Below, one piece after another: positions 1-7,266 of a DNA stretch of 7,577 bases (position 1 is its first letter; each line of letters starts with the position of its first letter). Both the position numbers and the translations under genes were made by a program. The notes below the pieces were generated by a model. It worked only from the letters and a program-made list of their open reading frames with translations. It had not been told where the DNA came from and did no database searches. Origin of the DNA: Actinomycetes bacterium (lineage in GTDB: Bacteria; Actinomycetota; Acidimicrobiia; Acidimicrobiales; RAAP-2); the NCBI GenBank assembly GCA_021849435.1, contig JAJZSX010000110.1:1-7577 (forward strand), read 5' to 3'.

Positions 1-24
1 GAGGGAGCGCGTGACTCGTAGGCT

Positions 25-1719
25 TTGGACGTGGTAAGACCCCTGCGTGGCGACGAGATCCTGGCCTGCCCGCATCGCGTCGCCCTGTCGAGAGGCGAGC
101 CCTTCGACTTCACGCCCGCGCCCGCGAGCACCGAGATCCAGCGCCGTCGGCGCGACGCCGAGGCCGTACGTGACAACGTGATCGCCGAGATGCTCGACGC
201 CCACGCCGACGCCGCCCGACCCGCGGATGCGAACGAGACACTCAAGCATCTCGACGAGGGCACCAGTCTCGTCGTCTCGCCCTACCTGCCCGATGACGTG
301 ATAGGCCGTCGACGCGCGCGCGTCCAGGCCCTCGTGCGAGTCGGTCGTGTCGAGTCGAAGTACACCTACGCGCCGCTGGTGATCAAGAACATCGAAGTCG
401 TCGAGACCGCTCTCACCCGGCGAATCCTGGAAGGGACGATCGAGCGCCTCTCCCCCGCCGAAGCGCTGTTCACCAACGGACTCGGCGTGCGCTCCTCACC
501 CACCGTGACGCGCACCGGCATCGTCCTGGCACACGCGACGCGAGTGCTTGGCGCGCTCGGCTACGCCAGTGCCACCGCGCACGCGGGCGTCATTGACCGA
601 CGCCGGCGCGTCTTCTGGTTCGATCTCGCGGGCCGTGACTACCCGCGGTTCAACCTCGCGGCGTACGACGAGAATTACGAACGCCGCCTCGCCGTCATCG
701 AGGAACACGACCGCTGGCTTCGCGAGGGCGGCCCCTTCCCCACCAAGGCGTACTGGCACCGCGACTGCCTCGACTGTCCCTACGCCAGTCACTGCCAGAG
801 CGAACTTGAAGAGATCGACGACGTGTCCCTAACGCGCTTCACGACCGCCTCCCAGCAGGTCCTGCTGCGCGAGCACGGAGTGACAACGCGCGCGCGGCTC
901 GCGACCCTCGACCCGCGACTCGCCCGCTCAGCCCGTCGGCGCGTCGCCGACGACTCGCTCGAGGGGGTCCTGGGGGCGTCGATCGACAAGCTCGACGATC
1001 TCATCTACCGCGCACGGGCCCACGTCAAGGGGGGGCCTCTGCGCATCGCGGGGCTCGAGCAGATGGGGTGTCCCAACGCCGACGTCGAGGTCGACATCGA
1101 CATGGAGAGTTACGGCGACGCCACGTACCTGTGGGGCGCTGTCGTCCACGTCGCAGACTCCGTGGCCGATCGCGCTGTCGGGGTGATTCCGGGGTACCGC
1201 TACTTCGTGAACTGGGACGAGCTCAACGCCGATGCGGAGGCCGACCTCTTCGCGAGGTTTTGGGCCTGGTTCGGCGCCCTACGCGCAACGTGTCGCCACG
1301 CGGGCCTCAGCCTCGCGGCTTACTGCTTCTGGGCCCAGGCCGAAGACGGCGCGATGAATCGCGCCGTCGCGGTGCCGGTGGCTGGTGGACCCACCATCGA
1401 CGATCTACGCGAGTTCCGCGACGCGCGACCCAGCCAGTGGGTCGACCTGCACGCCCTGGCCAAAGCCCAGATCCAGACCGAGGGACCCCTGGGCCTAAAG
1501 TTGCTGGCCACGGGAGCGGGTTTCCACTGGCGAGACCCCACGCCGAGTGGCGAGGCCTCGATGGCCTGGTACGAGGTGGCGCGCGGCGCGGGCCCGCTCG
1601 CTGAGACCTCGCGCCAGCGCATCCTCGACTACAACGAGGACGACTGTCGCGCCACCAAGGCGCTGCGCGACTGGCTGAACGGTCCGGCTCGCCTCCTCGC
1701 TCACCGCGACCAGGTCTAG
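25..1719 (+). CDS. TM0106-family RecB-like nuclease with RNase H-like (YprB-type) C-terminal domain
   Basis: Seen: the N-terminal half has one Cys in CPHRVAL (C15) and a later C-x2-C-x5-C cluster (C248, C251, C257). This is the four-Cys layout of iron-sulfur RecB/Cas4/AddB-type nucleases. The C-terminal half has D-I-D-M-E (D357-E361), followed by YLWG, a VDL..K stretch, GLKLLA..GF, and a final YNEDDC (D539/D540), typical of the YprB-like RNase H exonuclease fold. The length of 564 aa is reasonable for the family. An in-frame TAG at 19-21 limits the start to TTG at 25 or GTG at 31; no well-spaced Shine-Dalgarno is visible for either. Known: these proteins are predicted cytoplasmic nucleases with no firmly assigned substrate. 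Odd: the acidic residues expected in the first nuclease domain are not evident (Q101 and V119 where D and D/E are expected, though K121 is kept). It lies 22 bases before cydD on the same strand and may be co-transcribed. The family call is firm; activity is inferred. Confidence 0.88.
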   Translation: MDVVRPLRGDEILACPHRVALSRGEPFDFTPAPASTEIQRRRRDAEAVRDNVIAEMLDAHADAARPADANETLKHLDEGTSLVVSPYLPDDVIGRRRARVQALVRVGRVESKYTYAPLVIKNIEVVETALTRRILEGTIERLSPAEALFTNGLGVRSSPTVTRTGIVLAHATRVLGALGYASATAHAGVIDRRRRVFWFDLAGRDYPRFNLAAYDENYERRLAVIEEHDRWLREGGPFPTKAYWHRDCLDCPYASHCQSELEEIDDVSLTRFTTASQQVLLREHGVTTRARLATLDPRLARSARRRVADDSLEGVLGASIDKLDDLIYRARAHVKGGPLRIAGLEQMGCPNADVEVDIDMESYGDATYLWGAVVHVADSVADRAVGVIPGYRYFVNWDELNADAEADLFARFWAWFGALRATCRHAGLSLAAYCFWAQAEDGAMNRAVAVPVAGGPTIDDLREFRDARPSQWVDLHALAKAQIQTEGPLGLKLLATGAGFHWRDPTPSGEASMAWYEVARGAGPLAETSRQRILDYNEDDCRATKALRDWLNGPARLLAHRDQV

Positions 1720-1741
1720 GGAGCGAGGCGGTCGTTAGCAT

Positions 1742-3226
1742 TTGACGGTGACACCCCCCACAGACACGCACGCCGACGCCGGCCGCTCGTTCGCGCGTCT
1801 CCTAGGCGCGTCGCTAGCGATCTGGGGCTTGGCTCTAGCTCTCTTGAGCGCTCGAGCGGTGGTCTGGCTCGCCGAAGGTCGGGCCACTTCGGGCCTTGTC
1901 CTCCTCGGCGTCGTCGTGCTCGGGCGCATGCTCGGCGCTGGAGTCAGCGAGGAGTGGACGACTCGCGCGGCCGCTCGGCAGCGCCACCGCTACCGGCGAG
2001 TCGTCACGACCCTCATGGTGCGGCCCCGCCGCGAGGGCGAACGAGGACGCAGCGACCTCGCCCACGCCATCGAGGACGTGTCCTCTCTGCCTGCGCTCGA
2101 CGTCCTGAGCGCGAGCGCACGCGTGGCATCACTGGGGCTGATCGTCCTCTTCTGGACGGCCGGATTCCTTCCCCTGGCGATCGTGGTAGCTCTGCTCGGG
2201 GTGGCCGTTCCTCTCTACCTTCGCGCCGGACGGCGCTCCAACGCCATGGACGCCGACTTTCGCACACGTCGCGCCGTCCTTGAATCCAGACAGCTCGAAC
2301 TCATCGGCCACGCCCCCGACCTGCGCGCCCTTGGCGCGGTCTCCTACGGCGCCAACGAGATCGCAGCCATCAGCGACTCAGAACACATGATCGTCGAGCG
2401 CGCCGTTCGCGTGTCGTTGTCCTCCTCACTCGTCACCGAGTTCCTGGCCGGGGTGAGCGTGGGGCTGGTAGCGATGGTGGTCGGATTCGGGCTACTCGAC
2501 GGGCGCATCTCGTTGCTGCGGGCATTGATCGCCGTCCTCGTCACCGCCGAGCTCTTCGGTCACGTGCGCCGTTACGGCGTCGCCTTCCATCGGCGCGAGG
2601 ACGCCACCTCCGCACAAGCGGTCCTCGACGCGCACGACCCCCTGGACGTCTCCAGCGACGGGACACTGCTCGAAGTCGAAGCGCTGACCACGCACGCGAG
2701 CGACTCCCGCGTCGACCTTCGAGTCAAGCGCGGTGACCGAGTGCTGGTGACTGGCCCTTCGGGCAGTGGCAAGACCACCCTCTTGCACACATTGATCGGC
2801 TGGAGCGCCCCTCGCGAGGGCGCGGTACGCCGCGGCACCGCGCCAATCGCGTACGTCAGCGCCGAAAGCCCGCTTCTGTCACAGTCGCTGTGGGACAACC
2901 TCACCCTAGGCGAGGCCTACGAGCGAGGCGTCGTACGAACGCTTCTCGCTCGCCTGGGCCTGGACACTGATCGTTTCGCAGACCTCGACCATCGCCTCGA
3001 CGCCGACGGTCGCGGGCTCTCTAACGGGGAAAGAGTGCGCCTGGTGCTCGCCCGCGCCCTGCTGGCTCGACCCGCGCTGATCTTGCTTGACGATGTCGCC
3101 GGGGTCCTAGACGTCGCGAATCGCGAACGGGTCTCACGCGTCTTGAACGAGCACACCGACGTGGCAATCATCGAAGCCACCGTGGACGCGCCGCTGCTCG
3201 ACGCACATCAGGTCGTGATGACGTGA
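1742..3226 (+). CDS. cydD: CydD-like ABC exporter half-transporter (thiol/heme exporter family), degenerate ATPase
   Basis: Seen: hydrophobic segments near residues 20-43, 51-66, 125-162 and 226-280 (about six TM helices), followed by a nucleotide-binding domain. TM5-6 and what follows, including LLDG and F-H-x4-A, resemble CydD. NBD motifs are Walker A G338-T345 (K344), signature LSNGE (426-430) and Walker B LILLDD (D450), with D451 in place of the catalytic Glu. E-A-T-V-D (478-482) puts Val where the H-loop His belongs, and A374 in YVSAE replaces the Q-loop Gln. This domain probably binds ATP but hydrolyses it poorly. An in-frame TAG at 1736-1738 restricts the start to TTG 1742 or GTG 1748; a weak GAGG lies at 1725-1728. 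At 494 aa it is shorter than E. coli CydD (about 590). Known: CydDC is an inner-membrane heterodimer needed for cytochrome bd assembly; cysteine/glutathione export and, more recently, heme transport have been proposed. Pairing with the overlapping CydC-like gene supports the call; a generic exporter is the alternative. Confidence 0.8.
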   Translation: MTVTPPTDTHADAGRSFARLLGASLAIWGLALALLSARAVVWLAEGRATSGLVLLGVVVLGRMLGAGVSEEWTTRAAARQRHRYRRVVTTLMVRPRREGERGRSDLAHAIEDVSSLPALDVLSASARVASLGLIVLFWTAGFLPLAIVVALLGVAVPLYLRAGRRSNAMDADFRTRRAVLESRQLELIGHAPDLRALGAVSYGANEIAAISDSEHMIVERAVRVSLSSSLVTEFLAGVSVGLVAMVVGFGLLDGRISLLRALIAVLVTAELFGHVRRYGVAFHRREDATSAQAVLDAHDPLDVSSDGTLLEVEALTTHASDSRVDLRVKRGDRVLVTGPSGSGKTTLLHTLIGWSAPREGAVRRGTAPIAYVSAESPLLSQSLWDNLTLGEAYERGVVRTLLARLGLDTDRFADLDHRLDADGRGLSNGERVRLVLARALLARPALILLDDVAGVLDVANRERVSRVLNEHTDVAIIEATVDAPLLDAHQVVMT

Positions 3227-4827
3227 GCGACCTGCGACGCCTCCTGACCTGGCTGGAGCGAGCCCGCCCGCCACGGCGCGCGCTCGCCAGCGCCCTCGTC
3301 GCCGGACTCATCGCGACGCTCAGTGGTGTCGCTCTTAGCGTCGGCGCGCTCGCCCTGTTGGTGGAGAGCGCGCGCCGTCCGGGCCTCGCTGCTGTGGCCG
3401 GGGTACTCATCGTGATCGAGCTACTCGCCTTCTTGCGATCGCCCATCCGCTTCTACGAGCGCATGAGCGCCCATCGACTAGGTCTGTCGGCCGTGACGCG
3501 CTGGCGACGTTGGCTCGTCGAGACCATTGGGCGGTGGTCGTACCGGCGTTGGCGCGCCCAAGCCGCGGGCGACCTGCTCGAGCGCTCGCTGCGTGACACC
3601 GACGAGCTTCAAGACCTCTGGCTGCGCGGCGTCGTACCGGCGATCAGCTCACTCGCGGCATCGATTCTGGCCGACTTGATCATCGGGTTCCTGCCAGGAC
3701 ACGGTACGTGGTGGCCTGTCGCCGGATTACTCGCCCTCGCCCAACTCGTCGCCGTGGGAATGGTGCTTGGCGGATATCCGGCGCTGGTCAACGCGGACAA
3801 GTTCGTGCGCGCCCAGCGCGGACGCTACCGCGCGGTTCTCGTCGAGCTCGCCGGCGTGACGCCCGAGCTCACCGCGCTCGGGCGTGCCAACTACGCCGCG
3901 CGCCTCGCCCACGACGTGGACGCCGATCTCGAGCGCGCCGAACACGCCCGCGATCGCACCGCGCGCCTCGTGCGCCTGGCCGCCCCCCTCGCCACTGTCC
4001 TGGCCCTCGTCGGTGTGGCAATCGCCCATCCCACGTCGGCGCCGCTGTGGCTCGTCGTGAGCGCCCTCGTCGCCCTCTCGACCTTCGAGCACACCATTAC
4101 CTGGCGCGCCGCCCTCGAGAGTGCAGTCGCGGTGAGCGCTGCGGCCGAGCGCCTTGACGGGCTCGCCGACGAACGCCCACCCAGCCGCGGGTCATGGCCC
4201 AATGGGGCTACTCTCGAGGTACGCGCCGTACGCGTCGTCGAGGGCACCGGCGAGGATGCCTCAGCGATAGTGCGCCACGCCAGTTTCGAGATCGCCCGGG
4301 GCCGACGGGTCGCTCTCGTCGGAGTCTCCGGTTCGGGCAAGTCGGCCTTGCTTCGAGCGATCGCCGGCCTGGACGAGATCGCCGACGGATCTATCGCCGT
4401 CGGGGGCGTAGAGATTGCCGACATCGACGAGGCGGACCTTCGACGCCATCTGGCCTACGTCGGCGCCGACATCGGCCTCACCGCGGGCTTCGTGCGCGAC
4501 GTCATCGCCTTGGGCCGCGCGACGACGCGCGACTACGTTGCCGATCTGGCGAGCCTGGGCCTTTCTGTCACCGCGGACACGCGCTGGGGCGAGCTCTCAC
4601 GCGGCGAGCGTCAGCGAATCGCTGTCGTGCGCGCCCTCGCAACGTCACCTGAGCTCGTAGTCCTCGACGAGCCCACCAGCGGCCTCGGGGCCGAGGAGAC
4701 CGCGGCGCTTCTGGCGCTGCTCGAGCGCGCCGAGACGTCGGTGCTGGTCGCGACTCACGACGTCCACGTCGTCGCGTGGTGCGACGACGTCGTCGAACTC
4801 GCCAACGGAGTCCTCGTCAGCCGTTGA
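3223..4827 (+). CDS. cydC: CydC-like ABC exporter half-transporter, catalytic partner of the CydD-like protein
   Basis: Seen: the GTG start overlaps the cydD stop (GTGA, 3223-3226), implying translational coupling. The membrane domain (helices near 17-47, 51-70, 138-188 and 245-290) carries R76-F-Y-E-R80-x3-H84 and G116-D-L-L-x-R..D125-x-D127..L-W-L-R135, a close fit to the RY-x-ER-x3-H and GxLLxRxxxDVDxLxxLYLR signatures of CydC. The NBD has Walker A G367-S374 (K373), signature LSRGE (458-462), Walker B LVVLDE (D482, E483) and H-loop H512 in ATHD. Catalytic Glu and His are thus intact here but not in the partner. Odd: A415 in YVGAD stands where the Q-loop Gln is expected, and the D-loop reads SGLG instead of SALD. 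The 534 aa length is slightly below E. coli CydC. Inferred role: the hydrolysing half of a CydDC heterodimer in the cytoplasmic membrane supporting cytochrome bd maturation. The 3' end overlaps the convergent reductase gene by 11 bases. Confidence 0.83.
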   Translation: MSDLRRLLTWLERARPPRRALASALVAGLIATLSGVALSVGALALLVESARRPGLAAVAGVLIVIELLAFLRSPIRFYERMSAHRLGLSAVTRWRRWLVETIGRWSYRRWRAQAAGDLLERSLRDTDELQDLWLRGVVPAISSLAASILADLIIGFLPGHGTWWPVAGLLALAQLVAVGMVLGGYPALVNADKFVRAQRGRYRAVLVELAGVTPELTALGRANYAARLAHDVDADLERAEHARDRTARLVRLAAPLATVLALVGVAIAHPTSAPLWLVVSALVALSTFEHTITWRAALESAVAVSAAAERLDGLADERPPSRGSWPNGATLEVRAVRVVEGTGEDASAIVRHASFEIARGRRVALVGVSGSGKSALLRAIAGLDEIADGSIAVGGVEIADIDEADLRRHLAYVGADIGLTAGFVRDVIALGRATTRDYVADLASLGLSVTADTRWGELSRGERQRIAVVRALATSPELVVLDEPTSGLGAEETAALLALLERAETSVLVATHDVHVVAWCDDVVELANGVLVSR

Positions 4828-5800
4828 GGGTGCTCATGCCGCGCTCGTGGTAGCGCTCGCCGGCCACCGCGTCACGCGGGACCGCGGCCTCGAGGGCCGA
4901 GATCTCCTCAGTGCTCAAGACGATCTCACTCGCGGCCACATTCTCGCGCAGCCACTTGCGTCGCTTGGTGCCGGGGATCGGCACGACATCCTCGCCGCGC
5001 GAGAGCACCCAGGCCAGCGCGAGTTGGGCAAGGGTGACGCCCTTGCCCGCCGCGATCAACTCGAGGCGCGCGACTAGGGCCAGGTTAGCGTCGCGGTTCT
5101 CGCCGATGAAGCGCGGGTGGTTCTTGCGGAAGTCACGCTCGTCGGTGGCGTCGCGGTTGGCTGGCTCGTCGGTGAGAAAGCCCCGCCCGAGCGGACTGTA
5201 AGCGACGAAGCCGATACCCAGTCGACGACAGGTGTCGAGCACGCCGTCTTCAGGGTCGCGCGTCCACAGCGAGTACTCGCTCTGGATCGCCGTCACCGGG
5301 TGCACCGCGTGAGCGCGCTCGAGGGTGGACGGCGAGGCCTCGGAGATGCCCAGGTGGCGAACCTTGCCGGCGGCCACCAGGGTGCCCATGGCCCCCCACG
5401 TCTCCTCGATCGGCACGGTGCGATCCACTCGGTGCTGGTAGTAAAGATCGATGTACTCGACCCCGAGGCGAGCCAGCGACGCGTCGCAGGCAGCCATCAC
5501 GTACTCGGGCCGGCCATTGACGCCGAGGTACGCGCCGTCCTCACCACGCTGGTTTCCGAATTTGGTCGCCAACACGACCTCGTCGCGACGCTCGGCTATG
5601 GCTCGTCCCACCAGGCGCTCATTAGTGAAGGGTCCATACATGTCCGCGGTGTCAAGGAAGTTCACCCCGAGGTCGAGGGCCTCGTGGATCGTCGCGATGG
5701 ACTCCGCGTCGTCGCCGACGCCATAGAACTCGCTCATGCCCATGCAGCCAAGCCCCTGCGCGGAGACCTCCAGGCCCTGTCCCAAACGGCGTCGTTGCAT
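4817..5800 (-). CDS. NADP-dependent aldo/keto reductase (AKR13-like)
   Basis: Seen, numbering from the ATG at 5800: a complete (alpha/beta)8 aldo/keto reductase of 327 aa. The catalytic tetrad is D50 and Y55 (in LDTADMYG), K80 (ATKFG) and H123 (YYQHR). [14 protein letters not shown], from residue 275, is the usual 2'-phosphate/NADP-binding segment. [12 protein letters not shown] near the start and [12 protein letters not shown] in the middle are typical of the soluble AKR13/perakine-reductase-like group. Start choice: an ATG at 5812 would give four extra residues but has no ribosome binding site, while GGAGGA at 5810-5805 sits 5 bases before the ATG at 5800. Known: such enzymes reduce aldehydes or ketones with NADPH; the substrate here cannot be told. 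It appears monocistronic, with its own leader carrying a palindromic operator candidate and a long hairpin separating it from the upstream phosphatase. Its stop lies inside the end of cydC, on the opposite strand. Confidence 0.93.
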   Translation of the reverse strand: MQRRRLGQGLEVSAQGLGCMGMSEFYGVGDDAESIATIHEALDLGVNFLDTADMYGPFTNERLVGRAIAERRDEVVLATKFGNQRGEDGAYLGVNGRPEYVMAACDASLARLGVEYIDLYYQHRVDRTVPIEETWGAMGTLVAAGKVRHLGISEASPSTLERAHAVHPVTAIQSEYSLWTRDPEDGVLDTCRRLGIGFVAYSPLGRGFLTDEPANRDATDERDFRKNHPRFIGENRDANLALVARLELIAAGKGVTLAQLALAWVLSRGEDVVPIPGTKRRKWLRENVAASEIVLSTEEISALEAAVPRDAVAGERYHERGMSTLNG

Positions 5801-5804
5801 CGCG

Positions 5805-5810
5805 TCCTCC
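5805..5810 (-). promoter_or_regulatory. Ribosome binding site of the aldo/keto reductase
   Basis: On the minus strand this reads GGAGGA, 5 bases before the ATG at 5800. It is the strongest Shine-Dalgarno in the window and decides the start, because it would fall inside the gene if the ATG at 5812 were used. Confidence 0.75.
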
Positions 5811-5811
5811 A

Positions 5812-5827
5812 TGTGAATTTGCTCACA
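5812..5827. promoter_or_regulatory. Palindromic operator candidate TGTGA-N6-TCACA (CRP-like or Rex-like)
   Basis: The sequence is a perfect inverted repeat, TGTGA, six bases, TCACA, in the leader of the aldo/keto reductase, one base upstream of its ribosome binding site. It equals the core consensus of CRP-family regulators. It also matches 12 of 14 defined positions of the Rex consensus TTGTGAA-N4-TTCACAA, which has the same half-site spacing. A second, inward-facing pair, CACAA-N8-TTGTG, shares its right arm (5824-5841). So close to the start codon, a bound protein would more likely repress than activate. Which regulator, if any, binds is inference; no CRP or Rex gene is in the window. Confidence 0.45.
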
Positions 5828-5854
5828 ACACGTAAATTGTGGGCTTCCGCGAGC

Positions 5855-5860
5855 ACCTTA
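5855..5860 (-). promoter_or_regulatory. Candidate -10 element for the aldo/keto reductase
   Basis: On the minus strand this reads TAAGGT, fitting the TAnnnT pattern of actinobacterial housekeeping -10 boxes. It would start transcription near 5847, giving a leader of about 47 bases containing the TGTGA-N6-TCACA palindrome. No convincing -35 is seen (GAAGTT at an 18-base spacing is poor), so this is only a candidate. Confidence 0.25.
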
Positions 5861-5912
5861 GCGGTTGGACGTCGAACTAACTTCTAACCATTGGCTGGGG
5901 GGGCCAACTTCG

Positions 5913-5950
5913 AGAGCCTGCCTGTTTCGTTCACGAAACGGGCAGGCTCT
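5913..5950. terminator. Long hairpin, probable transcription terminator between phosphatase and reductase genes
   Basis: Two 18-base arms (5913-5930 and 5933-5950) pair with a single non-Watson-Crick position, closing on a UUCA-type tetraloop. The outer part, AGAGCCTGCC/GGCAGGCTCT, is GC-rich. It starts 9 bases beyond the phosphatase stop codon, so it should end the Nudix/zinc-ribbon/phosphatase transcript. The one imperfect pair is G-U if read on the plus strand but A-C on the minus strand, and the T-rich run (TCGTTGTT, 5951-5958) lies on the plus-strand exit side. It may therefore terminate rightward read-through at least as well. High-GC actinobacterial terminators often lack a clear U-tract. 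Confidence 0.65.
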
Positions 5951-5959
5951 TCGTTGTTA

Positions 5960-6559
5960 CTAGGCCCGCTCAAGCAGGGGCACGACGTTGAAGCGAATCA
6001 GCGACGGCGAGGTGTCGCGCATGCCGATGACGGTGAGCGACCCGTTGTCGAGCCGTGTGCGCCAGGCGGCCGCGCCATCAACTCCGAGCGCCCAGGTCGC
6101 TGCCGACTTGATTGGCGAGACGTGGCTCACGATCGCCAAGTGACGGTGGTGAGAGTGCAACAAGCTCTCCGAGTCCTGGAGGAGTTGGTTGAGGCGAGCG
6201 TGGACGCGCCGGTCCACCGACGCCAGTGATTCGCCCCCTCCGAGGGCCAGTTGATGGTCGGACTCGAAGACGCGCCACTGGTCCGCACTGACCACACTGA
6301 GCGGCTGACCATCGAGATCGCCGTAGTCGACCTCGATGAAGTCCTCGACAATCTCAGCATCTAGGTGCGGCAGAGCGAGCGCCGCGGTGTCGCGGGCGCG
6401 ATGCAGTGGCGACGCCCACACCGCGACCACTCCGTCGAGCAGCGGACGCAGCGCGACCGCCTGACGCCGACCGAGTTCGGTCAACTCGGGATCGCTGCGA
6501 CCCACCAGCAGGCGCCGGGCGTTGGTGACGGTCTGTCCGTGACGAATGAGGACGATCAC
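5960..6559 (-). CDS. Histidine phosphatase family protein (phosphoglycerate mutase/CobC-like)
   Basis: Seen, numbering from the GTG at 6559: a 199-aa single-domain phosphatase. The phosphohistidine motif is I-R-H-G (R6, H7, G8), followed by SPLHRARDTA (R54), the acid E76 in EVDYGDLDG, GGGES (107-111) and the second catalytic histidine H146 in IVSHVSPIKS. All core residues are present. Start: GTG 6559 forms a four-base GTGA overlap with the zinc-ribbon stop and places RHG five residues in, as is usual. TTG 6589 and GTG 6580 are also in frame but would put 7-10 non-family residues in front, and no Shine-Dalgarno favours them. Known: this superfamily includes phosphoglycerate mutases, broad phosphatases and CobC alpha-ribazole phosphatase. 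In mycobacteria the gene after the zinc-ribbon gene is an RNase HI/CobC-like fusion (Rv2228c); here only the phosphatase part exists. A cobalamin-related or broad phosphatase role is inference. Confidence 0.88.
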   Translation of the reverse strand: MIVLIRHGQTVTNARRLLVGRSDPELTELGRRQAVALRPLLDGVVAVWASPLHRARDTAALALPHLDAEIVEDFIEVDYGDLDGQPLSVVSADQWRVFESDHQLALGGGESLASVDRRVHARLNQLLQDSESLLHSHHRHLAIVSHVSPIKSAATWALGVDGAAAWRTRLDNGSLTVIGMRDTSPSLIRFNVVPLLERA

Positions 6560-7266
6560 GTCAGTAGGAGCCGGCCACACTCGGGGCAAGGAGCAATCTC
6601 ACCCTCGGGGAGCGCCTTCAACCGGTCGATATCGAGAGGTGCCAGAGCGATTCGACACCCGTCGCAGCGTCCAGCGACTAGTTGCGCGGCGCCGGAAATG
6701 CCGCTGCGCGAGAGCGCCGCGTCGTAACGTGTCAGCAGCGCCGCGGGCACAGCGCTCGCCGTCTCCTCGCGAGCCCGTCGCAGCGCGGCGAGCTCCTCAT
6801 CCAAGCTCGCCCGCAGCTCGCTTACCAACGTGACGAGCTCCGTCCGGCGCGCCACCAAGGGCGCGGCGGCGGCCTTGACTGTCTCGACCGCCTCGTCGAG
6901 CGGCTCGAGCTCCATCATCAACCCGAGCTCGCGGTCCTCGGCCGCCGAGAGAAGCTCGCGCACGTGGTCGAGCTCCTTCTGCAGGGCCGCGAGGGTCCCG
7001 GCCGGTGTTCCGCTCGCGCTGAGCTTTGCAGCCAGGTCACTAGCGCGCGCGCCCAGACGGGCGCCCTCGTCGCGGGCACTCGCGTGGGCCGCCCGCACCG
7101 GGGCCTGCGCGTTCTGGGCGGCACGTAGGTCGCCGGCCAGAACGCGAAGCTCGCCCTCGACGTGCGTCAGTTCCTCGGACTCGGGTAGATGACGGCTCTG
7201 ACCGGCCACGCGCTCGATCCAGCGGTCGGCCTCCATCAGTGCGCGCAACGCCTCGAGGTCAGTCAC
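6556..7266 (-). CDS. Coiled-coil C4-type zinc-ribbon protein (DUF164/zf-RING_7)
   Basis: Seen: 236 aa. Roughly residues 20-175 are rich in Leu, Ala, Glu and Arg with heptad-like spacing and should form a long antiparallel coiled-coil hairpin. The C-terminus carries a four-cysteine zinc ribbon, C201-x2-C204 and C227-x2-C230 (CDGC and CPECGR). This is the layout of the DUF164 family, about 240 aa long. The GTG start at 7266 overlaps the Nudix stop by 8 bases, and the TGA overlaps the phosphatase GTG, so all three are probably translated in a coupled way. Known: the best-studied relative is the H. pylori HP0958 protein, linked to flagellar regulation and RNA binding; actinobacterial members (Rv2229c type) have no settled function. 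It is cytoplasmic, with no signal or membrane segment. A nucleic-acid-binding or scaffold role is inference. Confidence 0.9.
   Translation of the reverse strand: MTDLEALRALMEADRWIERVAGQSRHLPESEELTHVEGELRVLAGDLRAAQNAQAPVRAAHASARDEGARLGARASDLAAKLSASGTPAGTLAALQKELDHVRELLSAAEDRELGLMMELEPLDEAVETVKAAAAPLVARRTELVTLVSELRASLDEELAALRRAREETASAVPAALLTRYDAALSRSGISGAAQLVAGRCDGCRIALAPLDIDRLKALPEGEIAPCPECGRLLLT

Noticed and set aside
1..24. Possible tail of an upstream gene (frame ending at TAG 19-21, or TAA 35-37 in another frame)
   Set aside because: Only six or so codons are visible, too few to support any gene or choose a frame.
1029..1035. Run of seven G in the nuclease gene, possible phase-variation tract
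   Set aside because: The frame is intact across it (Lys-Gly-Gly-Pro), and such short G runs occur by chance in this composition; a similar G7 lies in noncoding DNA at 5897-5903.
1742..1747. TTGACG at the cydD start resembling a -35 box
   Set aside because: No -10-like hexamer follows at 16-19 bases, and the TTG is better explained as the start codon just after an in-frame stop.
1307..1771. 154-codon minus-strand frame opposite the nuclease, and similar antisense frames at 3708-4157, 3891-4424 and 6682-7128
   Set aside because: Low-complexity Arg/Pro/Ser/Ala-rich translations overlapping well-supported genes; they are shadows of high-GC coding DNA.
4782..4795. Perfect 14-base palindrome CGACGACGTCGTCG near the 3' end of cydC
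   Set aside because: It arises from consecutive Asp/Val codons (D-D-V-V) in high-GC code inside a clear reading frame; no loop, T-tract or promoter context.
5117..5887. 256-codon open frame on the plus strand opposite the aldo/keto reductase
   Set aside because: It is the antisense shadow of a gene with all catalytic residues; long antisense frames are expected at this GC content, and its translation matches no family I recognise.
5891..5907. Small inverted repeat TTGGC-N7-GCCAA containing the G7 run
   Set aside because: Five-base arms around a homopolymer are weak, and the much stronger hairpin a few bases away explains termination.
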